In this document: positions 15,928 through 24,117 of the stretch, one piece after another | Numbering within the stretch: the first letter of the stretch is position 1 | Layout of the letters: each line of letters begins with the position of its first letter | Origin: Clostridia bacterium | GTDB taxonomy: Bacteria; Bacillota; Clostridia; Christensenellales; Aristaeellaceae | NCBI GenBank assembly: GCA_016297535.1 | Contig: JAEDGL010000020.1 | Coordinates: 1 to 24,667 of the forward strand | Direction of reading: 5' to 3' | Length of the DNA: 24,667 bases | The notes under the pieces: generated by a model | What the model saw: only the letters and a program-made list of their open reading frames with translations | The model's database searches: none | Told to the model about the DNA's origin: nothing | Translations under genes and position numbers: made by a program

Positions 15928-16830
15928 ATGATACCGGTTGTCAGTGTAATCATTCCCACCTACCGCCGGACGGATTTACTGAAAAAAGCGCTGCTTTCCG
16001 TTTGCCAGCAGGATTATCCTGATGTGGAAATAGTGGTTGTTGATGATAACGGCCTGATCGAATGGAACCGGCGGGTTGAAGAAATCGTTCGCGAGGTGCG
16101 GCCGAGGCTTTCCGATGGCCATACGCTTCGCCTGCTGACCAACCCGCACAACCTTGGCGCTGCGCAAAGCAGAAACGCAGGAATCCACGCGTCCCGCGGA
16201 GCGTACCTTACCTTTCTGGATGATGATGATTGCTACCTGCCCACCAAAATCAGCACGCAGCTTGCCCTGATGCTGCAGCAATCCGCCGACTATTCGCTCA
16301 TGGATCTGGATTTGTTCAACGGCAGGAATCGCCTGGTGGAGCACAAAGGTCATCCGTATCTGCGCAATCTCCCGGGCAGGAAGGAGCTCATTCGTCTGCA
16401 TTTGATGCATCATCTCACCGGCACCGATACCATGATGTTTCGCCGGGATTATCTGCTGAGCATTGGCTGCTTTGGCACCATTGATATCGGCGACGAGTTT
16501 TATCTGATGATGAGGGCGATTGAAGGCGGCGGACGCCTTGCCTATTTGCCCCGGGCACTTGCGCATGCGCGCGTGCACTATGACGGCTCCGGCCTTTCCG
16601 GCGGAGTGCTCAAGATAGAGGGAGAGCAAAGGCTGTTTGCCTTTCAGAAAAAATATTTTCCGTTGCTTTCTCCGGGCGACGTACGCTATGTCCGCATGAG
16701 ACATCATGCCGTTTTGGCTTTTGCGCACCTGAGATTGAAGCATCCTGCACGCTTTGCCCGGGAAGCGGCAGGCAGTATTCTGGCTTCTCCGCTGGCGTGC
16801 GCCCGGATGCTTTTGCAGCGAAAGCAATGA
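15928..16830 (+). CDS. Glycosyltransferase family 2
   Basis: A 300-residue GT-A fold enzyme. It opens with VSVIIPTYRRTDLLKKALLS (5-24), the strand that binds the nucleotide, then EIVVVDDNG (34-42), NLGAAQSRNAGI (75-86) and the DxD metal-binding motif as FLDDDD (97-101 region). A second acidic block IDIGDEFYLMMRA is where the catalytic base of family 2 lies. It has no transmembrane helix of its own, so it would act at the cytoplasmic face on a lipid or wall-linked acceptor. ATG 15928 is preferred to an upstream in-frame GTG because AGAAGG (15912-15917) is correctly placed for it. It probably forms a transcript with the YtvI-like gene. The sugar and acceptor are unknown. Confidence 0.87.
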   Translation: MIPVVSVIIPTYRRTDLLKKALLSVCQQDYPDVEIVVVDDNGLIEWNRRVEEIVREVRPRLSDGHTLRLLTNPHNLGAAQSRNAGIHASRGAYLTFLDDDDCYLPTKISTQLALMLQQSADYSLMDLDLFNGRNRLVEHKGHPYLRNLPGRKELIRLHLMHHLTGTDTMMFRRDYLLSIGCFGTIDIGDEFYLMMRAIEGGGRLAYLPRALAHARVHYDGSGLSGGVLKIEGEQRLFAFQKKYFPLLSPGDVRYVRMRHHAVLAFAHLRLKHPARFAREAAGSILASPLACARMLLQRKQ

Positions 16831-16850
16831 ACCGGAAGATGGTTGCAGCC

Positions 16851-16887
16851 TGTCAAAAAAGCCCGCCTGTGGCGAGCTTTTTCGACA
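16851..16887 (-). terminator. Intrinsic terminator of the topoisomerase gene
   Basis: A long hairpin pairs TGTC-AAAAAGC-CGCC with GGCG-GCTTTTT-GACA, with single mismatches between blocks and a 3-base loop. Read on the minus strand the descending arm holds GCTTTTTT, a suitable T-run for TopB transcripts; it can act on + as well. Confidence 0.7.
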
Positions 16888-16894
16888 CTCTGAC

Positions 16895-16925
16895 GAACCG
16901 GCGGATCTCGCGCCGGTTCATTTTT
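16895..16925 (+). terminator. Intrinsic terminator of the glycosyltransferase gene
   Basis: Perfect 9-base GC-rich stem GAACCGGCG (16895-16903) with CGCCGGTTC (16911-16919), 7-base loop, followed by ATTTTTG. It lies next to the hairpin at 16851, so the convergent pair is separated by two terminators. Confidence 0.85.
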
Positions 16926-16931
16926 GTATGC

Positions 16932-19064
16932 TCAAACGGAATTGTGCCTGTTTGGCTCGCTCTTTTTAGGAGTAAAGCTCACATAACCGTCGTGAAAGTG
17001 CAGTACTCCGCTGGATCCCCGCAGGTCGCCGGTTTGCGATTCCAAAAGCGCCTTTACCAGCTTTTCGTTGATTTCGGGACCCCCAATTTTGGATACGCAG
17101 TCCTTCCAGATAGTAAAACGGCAGCCTTCACGCCAACGGGAGCAGCCAAAGGCCTTGGCGCTTTCGGTGATCTGGCCCTCTTTGCACAGCGGGCAGGAAA
17201 CACCAATGGGCTTGGAACGGCTCTGCTTTTTCCCCTTTCCGCGGTTTTCCTCGCGTTCAAAGACCACTTCCGGGGCATTCTGGCTGGCGTATTGCGTCAG
17301 AAAACCCGCCAGCCTGCGGATACCCGCCATAAACTGCTCGTTGTCGCCCTTTCCCTGGGCAATTTCCTCCAGCGCCTGCTCCCATTTGCCGGTGGTTTCC
17401 GGCGAAGCAATCTCCGGCGGAACGGCTTCAATCAGTCGAACGCCTTTTTCGGTAGCCATGATCACGCGGCCTTTGCGCCTGGCGTAGCCCACCGCAATCA
17501 ACCGTTCAATCATTGCAGCGCGCGTTGCGGGCGTGCCCAGCGAGCAGCCCTTCATCTGTTCCCGGAGCGCCTCGTCCTCTATTCTTCGCCCCGCATGCTC
17601 CATCTCGGACAGCAGCGAGGCATCCGTATGCTCCTTGGGTGGCTTGGTCTGATCCTTCTTGACAGAAGCTTTTTTGACCACGCGTTCGTCGCCCTGCGCC
17701 AGGGGCGGCAGCGCGCTTTCTTCTGCGGATTTGGCTTTCTTGGAAGGCTGCAGATCGCGATAGACCTGCTTGAAGCCTTCCTGCAGAACCACCGTACCGG
17801 TGGATAGAAAGTTCTCCCCAGCGCTTTGGGTAACCACTTTGGTTGCGTTATACACATAAGGCGGATAGAAAGCGGCGATCAGCCTTCGCGCCACAAGATC
17901 GAACAGTTTCATCTCGTCCGAAGAAAGAGCGGAGGCATTGACCTTTCGTCCCGTCGGGATAATGGCGTGGTGGTCGGTCAGCTTTGCATCGTCAAAGATT
18001 CGTTTGGGCTGCGGGATAGGCTGAGAAAGCAGCGGCGCGGCCAGCGCGGCATGCGGCTGGCTCAGGGAGAGCAGCGCTTTTTTCACGGAGGATCCCATAT
18101 CATGCGAAAGATAGCGGCTGTCCGTACGCGGGTACGTAATCAGCTTGTGCTTTTCATACAGCGCCTGCGCGGTTTTTAGCGTTTTATCCGCCGTAAAGCC
18201 AAGCATGCTGCTGGCCTCGCGCTGCAGGGTTGTCAAATCGTAAAGCTGCGGCGGAAGCTCGCGCTTCTCCTCGCTCTGAACGGATTTCACCACGGCAATC
18301 TGCCCCTTTACTTTACCGGCAATCGCCTGGGCGCGCTGCTCCTGTGGGATGCGCTTGTCGCCGTCTCTGGCGGGGTCGAACCACGTGCCCTGATAATCGC
18401 CAAAATCTGCTTGCACGGTATAAAAGGGCTCCGGGAGAAAGGCGTCAATCTCCTTGCGGCGCTTAACCAGCATTTGCAGCGTAGGGGTTTGTACACGGCC
18501 AACAGACAGCAGCACATTATACCGCAAAGTGAAAGCGCGGCTGGCGTTCATTCCCACCAGCCAGTCGGCCTCGGAACGGCATCTGGCGCTTTGATACAGC
18601 GCATCGTAATGAGCGCCGGGTTTTAGATTGTCGAATCCGGCGCGAATCGCCTCATCCGTCATGGACGAAATCCACAGCCGTTCAAACGGCTTTTGGCAAC
18701 CCGCCATTTCATAAATGTAGCGAAAAATCAGCTCACCCTCGCGCCCGGAATCGGTTGCGCAGATAATCGAATCAATCTCCCGGCTGTTCATCAGCTTTTT
18801 GACCGTGGAAAACTGCGAACGTGTTTTGGGCAGCACCTTCAATTCCATTTTTTCGGGCAGAATGGGCAAATCGGAAGCGCGCCAGCGCTTAAAGCGTTCA
18901 TCCATCTCCTCCGGCTCCTTCAGGCTGACCAGATGCCCGATGGCCCATGTAACCACGTACCGATCGCCGCTGAGGAAGCCGTTCTCCCTGCCGCCAACCC
19001 CAAGCACACGTGCTATATCGCGCGCCACGGATGGTTTTTCCGCCACGATCAAAATCCGTCCCAT
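16932..19064 (-). CDS. topB: DNA topoisomerase III
   Basis: A 710-residue type IA topoisomerase, which relaxes negative supercoils and unlinks DNA by cutting one strand through a tyrosyl-phosphate. The Toprim domain opens with ILIVAEKPSVARDIA (E9) and has CATDSGREGE (D105, E109), in the form typical of Gram-positive TopB. The catalytic tyrosine is Y311 in LITYPRTDSRYLS. The region GTPATRAAMIERLIAVGYA belongs to the arch domain. At the C-terminus four cysteines (C624, C627, C641, C648) form a zinc-finger-like element followed by a short TopB-type tail. The ATG at 19064 is chosen because the family begins there; longer in-frame extension upstream would run through the promoter. Length is close to B. 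subtilis TopB. Confidence 0.95.
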   Translation of the reverse strand: MGRILIVAEKPSVARDIARVLGVGGRENGFLSGDRYVVTWAIGHLVSLKEPEEMDERFKRWRASDLPILPEKMELKVLPKTRSQFSTVKKLMNSREIDSIICATDSGREGELIFRYIYEMAGCQKPFERLWISSMTDEAIRAGFDNLKPGAHYDALYQSARCRSEADWLVGMNASRAFTLRYNVLLSVGRVQTPTLQMLVKRRKEIDAFLPEPFYTVQADFGDYQGTWFDPARDGDKRIPQEQRAQAIAGKVKGQIAVVKSVQSEEKRELPPQLYDLTTLQREASSMLGFTADKTLKTAQALYEKHKLITYPRTDSRYLSHDMGSSVKKALLSLSQPHAALAAPLLSQPIPQPKRIFDDAKLTDHHAIIPTGRKVNASALSSDEMKLFDLVARRLIAAFYPPYVYNATKVVTQSAGENFLSTGTVVLQEGFKQVYRDLQPSKKAKSAEESALPPLAQGDERVVKKASVKKDQTKPPKEHTDASLLSEMEHAGRRIEDEALREQMKGCSLGTPATRAAMIERLIAVGYARRKGRVIMATEKGVRLIEAVPPEIASPETTGKWEQALEEIAQGKGDNEQFMAGIRRLAGFLTQYASQNAPEVVFEREENRGKGKKQSRSKPIGVSCPLCKEGQITESAKAFGCSRWREGCRFTIWKDCVSKIGGPEINEKLVKALLESQTGDLRGSSGVLHFHDGYVSFTPKKSEPNRHNSV

Positions 19065-19100
19065 TTCTACGCCCCGCTTACTTCCTTTTTGTTGCGATCC

Positions 19101-19129
19101 AGTATAACACGTTTTGTCCTCCACGGCAA
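19101..19129 (-). promoter_or_regulatory. SigA-type promoter of topB
   Basis: On the minus strand: -35 TTGCCG (19129 to 19124), 17-base spacer, -10 TATACT (19106 to 19101) with a TGT just upstream (extended -10). The transcript would begin about 30 bases before the ATG. Confidence 0.65.
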
Positions 19130-19232
19130 CGCCGCTGTCTCTCCAAAGCATTGCCTGGTATTTTTTCGATTGTGCAGCGCTCCTACCCCATAAGTCCCAT
19201 TTGAACCATAGGACAATCAACCATAAGCAAAA

Positions 19233-19263
19233 TCAAAACCACCGGCTCATCCGGTGGTTTTGA
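19233..19263 (-). terminator. Intrinsic terminator at the end of the importer-hydrolase cluster
   Basis: A perfect 13-base stem, TCAAAACCACCGG with CCGGTGGTTTTGA, and a 5-base loop; on the minus strand it continues into TTTTGC. It lies 76 bases after the hydrolase stop codon and before the topB promoter. Confidence 0.9.
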
Positions 19264-19274
19264 GCATCTGCATG

Positions 19275-19306
19275 CCGGCACAGGAAAGTGAAATTTCACT
19301 TGCCGG
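19275..19306. repeat. Perfect 16-base palindrome with outer inverted repeat
   Basis: AAGTGAAATTTCACTT (19286-19301) is a perfect palindrome. CCGGCA at 19275-19280 and TGCCGG at 19301-19306 form an outer inverted repeat. It lies between the hydrolase stop codon and the terminator, so it could be a 3'-UTR hairpin or a protein-binding site. No function can be assigned. Confidence 0.6.
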
Positions 19307-19338
19307 TTCGAAGCCGATGCGTACATTCTCTGTGCGTG

Positions 19339-21498
19339 TTACAGCCAGATTGGGCTGGACCAGGCAATATGTCCATCCGGCTGCACCACTTTCACATGAT
19401 AGCAGCAGTCCTTTGGCTGCGCCGTACCCTTCCATTGGAACAGTCCGTCCTGTGCAACGGGCTCCGTATGAATGATACAGCCGTTTTGCAGCAGATAAAG
19501 AACGCTCTGCTCACTGTTGAGATGATATTCGCAGCACACCGCGTGCGTGCCATTCTCCTGCAGCTGTACGGAAAAATCAATCAGCAAGCGCTCGCCGGTT
19601 GTGGCGTAGGTGGCACCGTTACGCAAAGCATCCACCAAGGAACGGCGGTTGAGTGCGGGCAAACGGGCGGCGGTTAGTCCGCAGCGGTAACGCAGCCGCT
19701 GGGCAAAGGCATGAGGTACGATGCCCTGACGCTGGGCATCGCAGGAAGAAAAACCGGGATGCCCCTCGTGACAGTCTCCGCCCCCGGTAAAGCCCAGTCT
19801 GATGCCGCGTCGAATCAGCTCATTGACAGGCAGGGCGTTGGGAGAGGGCACAACAGGCGGATGCTCGCTTTCCAGCTCGTCCTGATTGCCCCACATGGAA
19901 TATATTTCGGCAAAACGCTCCACGGTAGGATCGTGATGCTCAAAAATCAGGCCGTGTGCAAGGGAACCATGCGGGCCTGCCACCACATCCTCACGCCCAT
20001 GGAAATGGCGGTACACCACGTCCAGCGTAGAGGTGGGAGGATACATTCCACGAAACAGATCCAGCCGGTCCTGCCAGGTATAAAGGTTGCGGTGCACCTG
20101 TTTTCCGGCCCATTCGTAGCCGATCAGGGTGGTAAAACGACCATCCTGATTGAAGCTGTTGCAGATGTCCTGCATCACAAGCCACTCATTATCCGTAAAA
20201 TAGCAGGCATGGTCACCGGAGGCAGCAAAGTCCAGCGCGGCCATATCACGGCCAAAGCGGAACAGATCATGGTAGCGGCCAATTCCGTCGCTCATGCCGC
20301 AGTGCACATGAATATCGCCCCAGTAGATGTTTGGCCTTGGATCCCCAGCGGCAAGAAGCTGAAACGGATTACTGCGAGAGATGGTTTTTCCCTGCCTGTT
20401 CTGCGCCACAACGCGGTACACGCCCGGGGTTGTCAAAGCAAGTTCCACCTCAAAACGATGAAAATCCACCCAGCGCAAAGGGGTGTCCAGCTGCCTGATC
20501 AGGCCATCCTCACGCTGAATCAAAAGATCAAAGCCGCAATCGGGCCTGCCTTCGCAGGGATTATGATACCGATCCGTAAACAGGCCACGCAGGATTGCCT
20601 GTTCTCCCGTGTGCCGCCGCCCCGGTAAAAACAGGTGCAGCTTTTCGGGTTTTCCGGCAGTTACAGTCATGCTGTGGGCGCAGCTGTCCTGCAAAAAAAC
20701 AAAATCCTCCCGGCCGGGCATCGCCACGCTCACGTTGAGCACCGGCGTGCGCGTGTACCAATATTCCATCTCATTTTCATCATACCGCTGGGGATAGAGA
20801 TATACGTTGCCTGTGGAATATTTGGCTTCAAAAAAGCTGCCTGCGGGCAGTTCCCGATCCAGCTCAAAGGTGACATAAACGCGTTCGTGGCCCTCGGGCC
20901 CTTTTTCAATGCGCACAGGCTGCAAACCGCTGAATTCTCCGCAGGCACAGATGTATCCCTCTTCATTCTTTAATTCGTACTGCGGATAGCTGAACGCATA
21001 GGGCACGCCAAAGCGGATCTGGGCGCCTGCAGGCAATGAAATCGCAGGGCGATAGATGACATGGAATTCTGCTTCCGAGCCTGCTTCCACCGTATGCGGC
21101 GACAGGAGCGACATACCCGCATCCTTGCGTGACAGGCCCCATAGGGAGCGTTCAATCTGCGCAAGGTTGCCCTCCGGCTTCCAATTCAGCAAGGGAGTCA
21201 GAATCAGATACGACTGTGCCAGTGCTTCCCACGGCATATTTTCCACCCGAAGCTGTCCGAAAAAGCCTGTCGGGTCGCTGAACACACCGTAATCCACAGC
21301 AAAGGCAGCTTCTGTTTCATGCCAGGCAAGCGGTGCAAAAACCAGATCATCCACTGCAATCCGAGCCTCGCGGCAGGGGGACAACAGCCACATATGCAGC
21401 GGCTCGTTTGGCTTGGGATAGAAAAACACCTTGTCAAAAAAGAAATTCTGGCGGCTGGAGGCCATACCGGCCAATGGGTACAGGCGTGATTTTCGCAT
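19339..21498 (-). CDS. PHP/DUF3604-like metal-dependent hydrolase, large
   Basis: A 719-residue protein with two parts. Residues 1 to about 380 are rich in beta structure (for example VYVTFELDRELPAGSFFEAK) and resemble no enzyme I recognise; they may be carbohydrate- or substrate-recognition modules. From about 390 there is a PHP-like metal site in the DUF3604 manner: YWGDIHVHCGMSDGIG (D395, H397, H399), AASGDHACYF (D429, H430), GPHGSLAHG (H510) and GGGDCHEGHPG (D575, H577, H580). PHP enzymes hydrolyse phosphoesters or related bonds with two or three metal ions. No signal peptide is seen, so it is cytoplasmic and could act on what the adjacent importer brings in. ATG 21498 is preferred: AAAGGA lies before it, and a longer version would start upstream of a terminator. 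Superfamily likely, substrate unknown. Confidence 0.75.
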   Translation of the reverse strand: MRKSRLYPLAGMASSRQNFFFDKVFFYPKPNEPLHMWLLSPCREARIAVDDLVFAPLAWHETEAAFAVDYGVFSDPTGFFGQLRVENMPWEALAQSYLILTPLLNWKPEGNLAQIERSLWGLSRKDAGMSLLSPHTVEAGSEAEFHVIYRPAISLPAGAQIRFGVPYAFSYPQYELKNEEGYICACGEFSGLQPVRIEKGPEGHERVYVTFELDRELPAGSFFEAKYSTGNVYLYPQRYDENEMEYWYTRTPVLNVSVAMPGREDFVFLQDSCAHSMTVTAGKPEKLHLFLPGRRHTGEQAILRGLFTDRYHNPCEGRPDCGFDLLIQREDGLIRQLDTPLRWVDFHRFEVELALTTPGVYRVVAQNRQGKTISRSNPFQLLAAGDPRPNIYWGDIHVHCGMSDGIGRYHDLFRFGRDMAALDFAASGDHACYFTDNEWLVMQDICNSFNQDGRFTTLIGYEWAGKQVHRNLYTWQDRLDLFRGMYPPTSTLDVVYRHFHGREDVVAGPHGSLAHGLIFEHHDPTVERFAEIYSMWGNQDELESEHPPVVPSPNALPVNELIRRGIRLGFTGGGDCHEGHPGFSSCDAQRQGIVPHAFAQRLRYRCGLTAARLPALNRRSLVDALRNGATYATTGERLLIDFSVQLQENGTHAVCCEYHLNSEQSVLYLLQNGCIIHTEPVAQDGLFQWKGTAQPKDCCYHVKVVQPDGHIAWSSPIWL

Positions 21499-21515
21499 AT
21501 TGGCTTTCCTTTCAT

Positions 21516-21547
21516 AAAAAGGGGGCTGCTGTACACACAGCAACCCC
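21516..21547 (-). terminator. Intrinsic terminator between binding-protein and hydrolase genes
   Basis: On the minus strand GGGG-T-TGCTGT (from 21547) pairs with ACAGCA-GCCCC (to about 21521) with a GTGT loop, followed directly by TTTTT (21520 to 21516). It lies 18 bases after the binding-protein stop and just before the hydrolase ribosome binding site, so it would lower downstream expression. Confidence 0.8.
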
Positions 21548-21564
21548 GGATGGGTTTTCATGAT

Positions 21565-23115
21565 TTACTCGTAACGCACGGCTGTACGGGCGTAGATATC
21601 CATGTATTCGGACAGACCGATCTTCTCAAATTCCTTCACATAGCTGTCCCACTCGTCAAAGGATTTTTTACCGGTAATGAACTGGGCGCGCATTTCTTTT
21701 ACATAGGTTTCAATATCCACGCTCAGCGTGCTCATAATCATATTGTCCGAATCCGAGAAGGTAAATTGCGGCCATACACGCTCGCACACGTAGGGAGCCA
21801 ATGCCGTAGCGGCTGTCTGGGAGATCGGCAGCATGGCTGCGCCCTTGAAATATTTGTCATCAGCTACAGAAGGATTGCAGCCGCCGGCCCAGGGCACATA
21901 CAGGCTCAGCGCCTGCTCGTAGCTCAAGCCGTTCGGATTGGAGGTAATAATGGGCAGATACTGGTAGGTGCCATCTTCTGTTACTTCGAAGGAGACGCCT
22001 TCCTCGCCCATGAAGAACATCTGACGGCCCTCCGGGCTGTAGAAGTAGTCCACCCAGCGCAGGGTTTCCTCAACGTGCTCGTTCTGGTTGGTTACCACAA
22101 ACGCGCCGATGGCACTGAGAGAAGAACCGTTGGACACAAGCTGGTCGCCATAGGGCCCCTTGAGGGCAGTCGGAATGCCGGCGTAATCATTCTGATAGGT
22201 TTGTCCCATGAAGCTGTGGTTGATGGCCACAAAGCTTAGCACACGGCCTTCCTCACCCTTGGCGCCAAGCTTGATGAAATCCAGGGTAAAGGTGTCGGTG
22301 TCCAGCAGCTTTTCATTATACAGCTTTGCCACAAACTGCAGAACTTCCTTGTAGGCATCGGTGGTGGGAATAAAACGCACCTTTCCGTCGGGCCCCATAT
22401 CCACATAGCTGTGTACGCTGCCGCGGGTACCCAGGCCCCATGCGCCCTTGAGAAGATTGACCACGGTATCAATGGAACCGCTGAGGGGAATTTCATCCGC
22501 CTTGCCATTGCCGTTCAGGTCGTACCCGGCCAGAGCCTTGAGCACCTCATAGAGCTCATCGGTGGTGGTGGGCATTTGCTGACCGGTAGCCTGCATGGCC
22601 GTCTGATTGAAGAACAGCTTGCTGCCAATGCTGGGGGACAAAGCGGATACCACATAAGGCAGCGAGTAGATGCCACCGTCAGACATGCGGATGCCGCTAT
22701 CCACGTCGGGGTGTTCGGCCAGAACGGCCTTGAAGTTGGGCATGCAGCTGTCCAGGTAATCATCCAGCTTGACAAACAGGCCCTGCATGGCGTAGTTTTC
22801 AATGTCGGTGGCCGGGAAGTTGCAGCGCATGAAGGCGTCGGGCAACTCGTTGGACGCAATAATGATGTTACGGCGTTCGGCAAGGAACTCGCTGGGGATC
22901 ATGTCCCATTCAATATGTACGTTTGTCATTTCTTCATATTTCTGGAACATCTGAATCATGCTGTAGTCGGGCTGTACACCGGTCTGCTGTACGGCAATGC
23001 GCAGCGTAACCGTTTCCCCCGCAATGGGGAAGCCGGAGGCCAGCGCCGGGGAGAACAGCGACAGGCTTAGAACCAGCACAAGCAGCAGGGCAATTGGGGA
23101 TACGGTTTTTTTCAT
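21565..23115 (-). CDS. Extracellular solute-binding protein (LplA-like), no lipobox
   Basis: A 516-residue substrate-binding protein of an ABC importer, family 1 type like LplA of B. subtilis. It has a signal peptide (MKKTVSPIALLLVLVLSLSL, cleavage likely after SPALA, about residue 26) but no cysteine in the first 40 residues, so no lipoprotein anchor. Mature features are the LRIAVQQTG strand, a Ca2+-loop-like DLNGNGKADEIPL common in this family, and the ETLRWVDYFYSPEGRQMFFM block near the C-terminus typical of oligosaccharide-binding members. GGAGGT is six bases before the ATG. It lies between two permease genes and a hydrolase gene in one cluster. The ligand is unknown; an oligosaccharide or a modified sugar is the family expectation. 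Confidence 0.9.
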   Translation of the reverse strand: MKKTVSPIALLLVLVLSLSLFSPALASGFPIAGETVTLRIAVQQTGVQPDYSMIQMFQKYEEMTNVHIEWDMIPSEFLAERRNIIIASNELPDAFMRCNFPATDIENYAMQGLFVKLDDYLDSCMPNFKAVLAEHPDVDSGIRMSDGGIYSLPYVVSALSPSIGSKLFFNQTAMQATGQQMPTTTDELYEVLKALAGYDLNGNGKADEIPLSGSIDTVVNLLKGAWGLGTRGSVHSYVDMGPDGKVRFIPTTDAYKEVLQFVAKLYNEKLLDTDTFTLDFIKLGAKGEEGRVLSFVAINHSFMGQTYQNDYAGIPTALKGPYGDQLVSNGSSLSAIGAFVVTNQNEHVEETLRWVDYFYSPEGRQMFFMGEEGVSFEVTEDGTYQYLPIITSNPNGLSYEQALSLYVPWAGGCNPSVADDKYFKGAAMLPISQTAATALAPYVCERVWPQFTFSDSDNMIMSTLSVDIETYVKEMRAQFITGKKSFDEWDSYVKEFEKIGLSEYMDIYARTAVRYE

Positions 23116-23141
23116 GGCGATACCTCCATCATCTTTTTTCT

Positions 23142-23179
23142 CTGAAGGAGCGGGAGTTGTGCACCACTCCCCCCTTCAG
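23142..23179 (-). promoter_or_regulatory. Stem-loop between permease and binding-protein genes
   Basis: CTGAAGG (23142-23148) pairs with CCTTCAG (23173-23179), and inside it GGGAGT (23152-23157) with ACTCCC (23166-23171), loop about 8 bases. On the transcribed minus strand no T-run follows, so it is not a terminator; protection of the 5' end of a processed binding-protein mRNA is the likely role. Confidence 0.6.
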
Positions 23180-23190
23180 GAAGGAACGGA

Positions 23191-24099
23191 TTAACCCTTG
23201 ATGGCGCCAATCATGACGCCTTTGACAAAGAATTTCTGAATGAACGGATAAATAATCAGCATGGGCAGACTGGATACCACAATGACGGAGTACTTGATGG
23301 TTTCACCCATCATGGCCTGCTCAAACAGGCTGTCATCCATTTCCATCATGGAGGTCATCTGGCTCTGAATCAGAATCTCTTTCAGAATCAGCTGCAACGG
23401 ATACAATGGGCGCTTGGTCAGGTACATCATGGCGTTAAAGTAGGCGTTCCAGTGCGCTACCGCATAATACAGGGCAATGACAGCCAAAATCGGGCCGGAT
23501 AACGGCAGAATGATCTGGATAAGCGTACGCGTATTGGAGCATCCGTCGATAAACGCGGCCTCCTGCAGCTCGTAGGGAATGGAAGACTGAAAAAATGTGC
23601 GCATGATAATCATGTTGTAGGTGGAGATCGCTGTTGGCAGCACCAGCACCAGCAGGTTGTTGATCAGGCCCAGCTTCTGGATGATCAGATAGGTAGGCAC
23701 GATGCCGCCGCTAAAAAACATGGTAATTGTAATGAAAAACATGAACACATTGCGTCCGCGCAAATCCCGGCGGGATAGCGGATATGCCGCAAGCGTGGTC
23801 AGTACTAGGTTGAGCGCGGTTCCCCCCAGCGTAACAAGGACGGTAATGCAAAAACCGTTGAGAATATCATCATTCTTGAAAACAGCCTGGTAGGATTTTA
23901 GCGTAAACTCCACAGGTAACAAACGAACATCACCAGAGATTACATGCCGCGCGCTGCTGAAAGATGCGCTCACTACATAGATAAGCGGGTAGAGGACGAT
24001 AAGTACCACAAGCGTAAGCAGCAGGCAGGTGCATACATCAAAAACAAATTCGCCCCTGGTCTGCCTGCGCAGGCGGAACGGAGAGTTTGCCAATCGCAT
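23191..24099 (-). CDS. Carbohydrate ABC transporter permease, LplC-like
   Basis: A 302-residue inner-membrane permease with six predicted helices. After a short cytoplasmic N-terminus (MRLANSPFRLRRQTRGE) the first helix LLLTLVVLIVLYPLIYVVSA is followed by a periplasm-side loop and the core helices. The EAA loop that docks onto the ATPase reads YELQEAAFIDGCSNTRTLIQ, with the invariant EAA...G. The C-terminus FFVKGVMIGAIKG is the hallmark of the LplC/YtcP group. AAGAAGG lies about seven bases before the ATG. It is 18 bases downstream of the first permease gene and part of the same operon. The ATPase is not encoded here and is presumably a shared MsmX-type protein. Confidence 0.93.
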   Translation of the reverse strand: MRLANSPFRLRRQTRGEFVFDVCTCLLLTLVVLIVLYPLIYVVSASFSSARHVISGDVRLLPVEFTLKSYQAVFKNDDILNGFCITVLVTLGGTALNLVLTTLAAYPLSRRDLRGRNVFMFFITITMFFSGGIVPTYLIIQKLGLINNLLVLVLPTAISTYNMIIMRTFFQSSIPYELQEAAFIDGCSNTRTLIQIILPLSGPILAVIALYYAVAHWNAYFNAMMYLTKRPLYPLQLILKEILIQSQMTSMMEMDDSLFEQAMMGETIKYSVIVVSSLPMLIIYPFIQKFFVKGVMIGAIKG

Positions 24100-24117
24100 T
24101 CCAAAGCCTTCTTTCTG

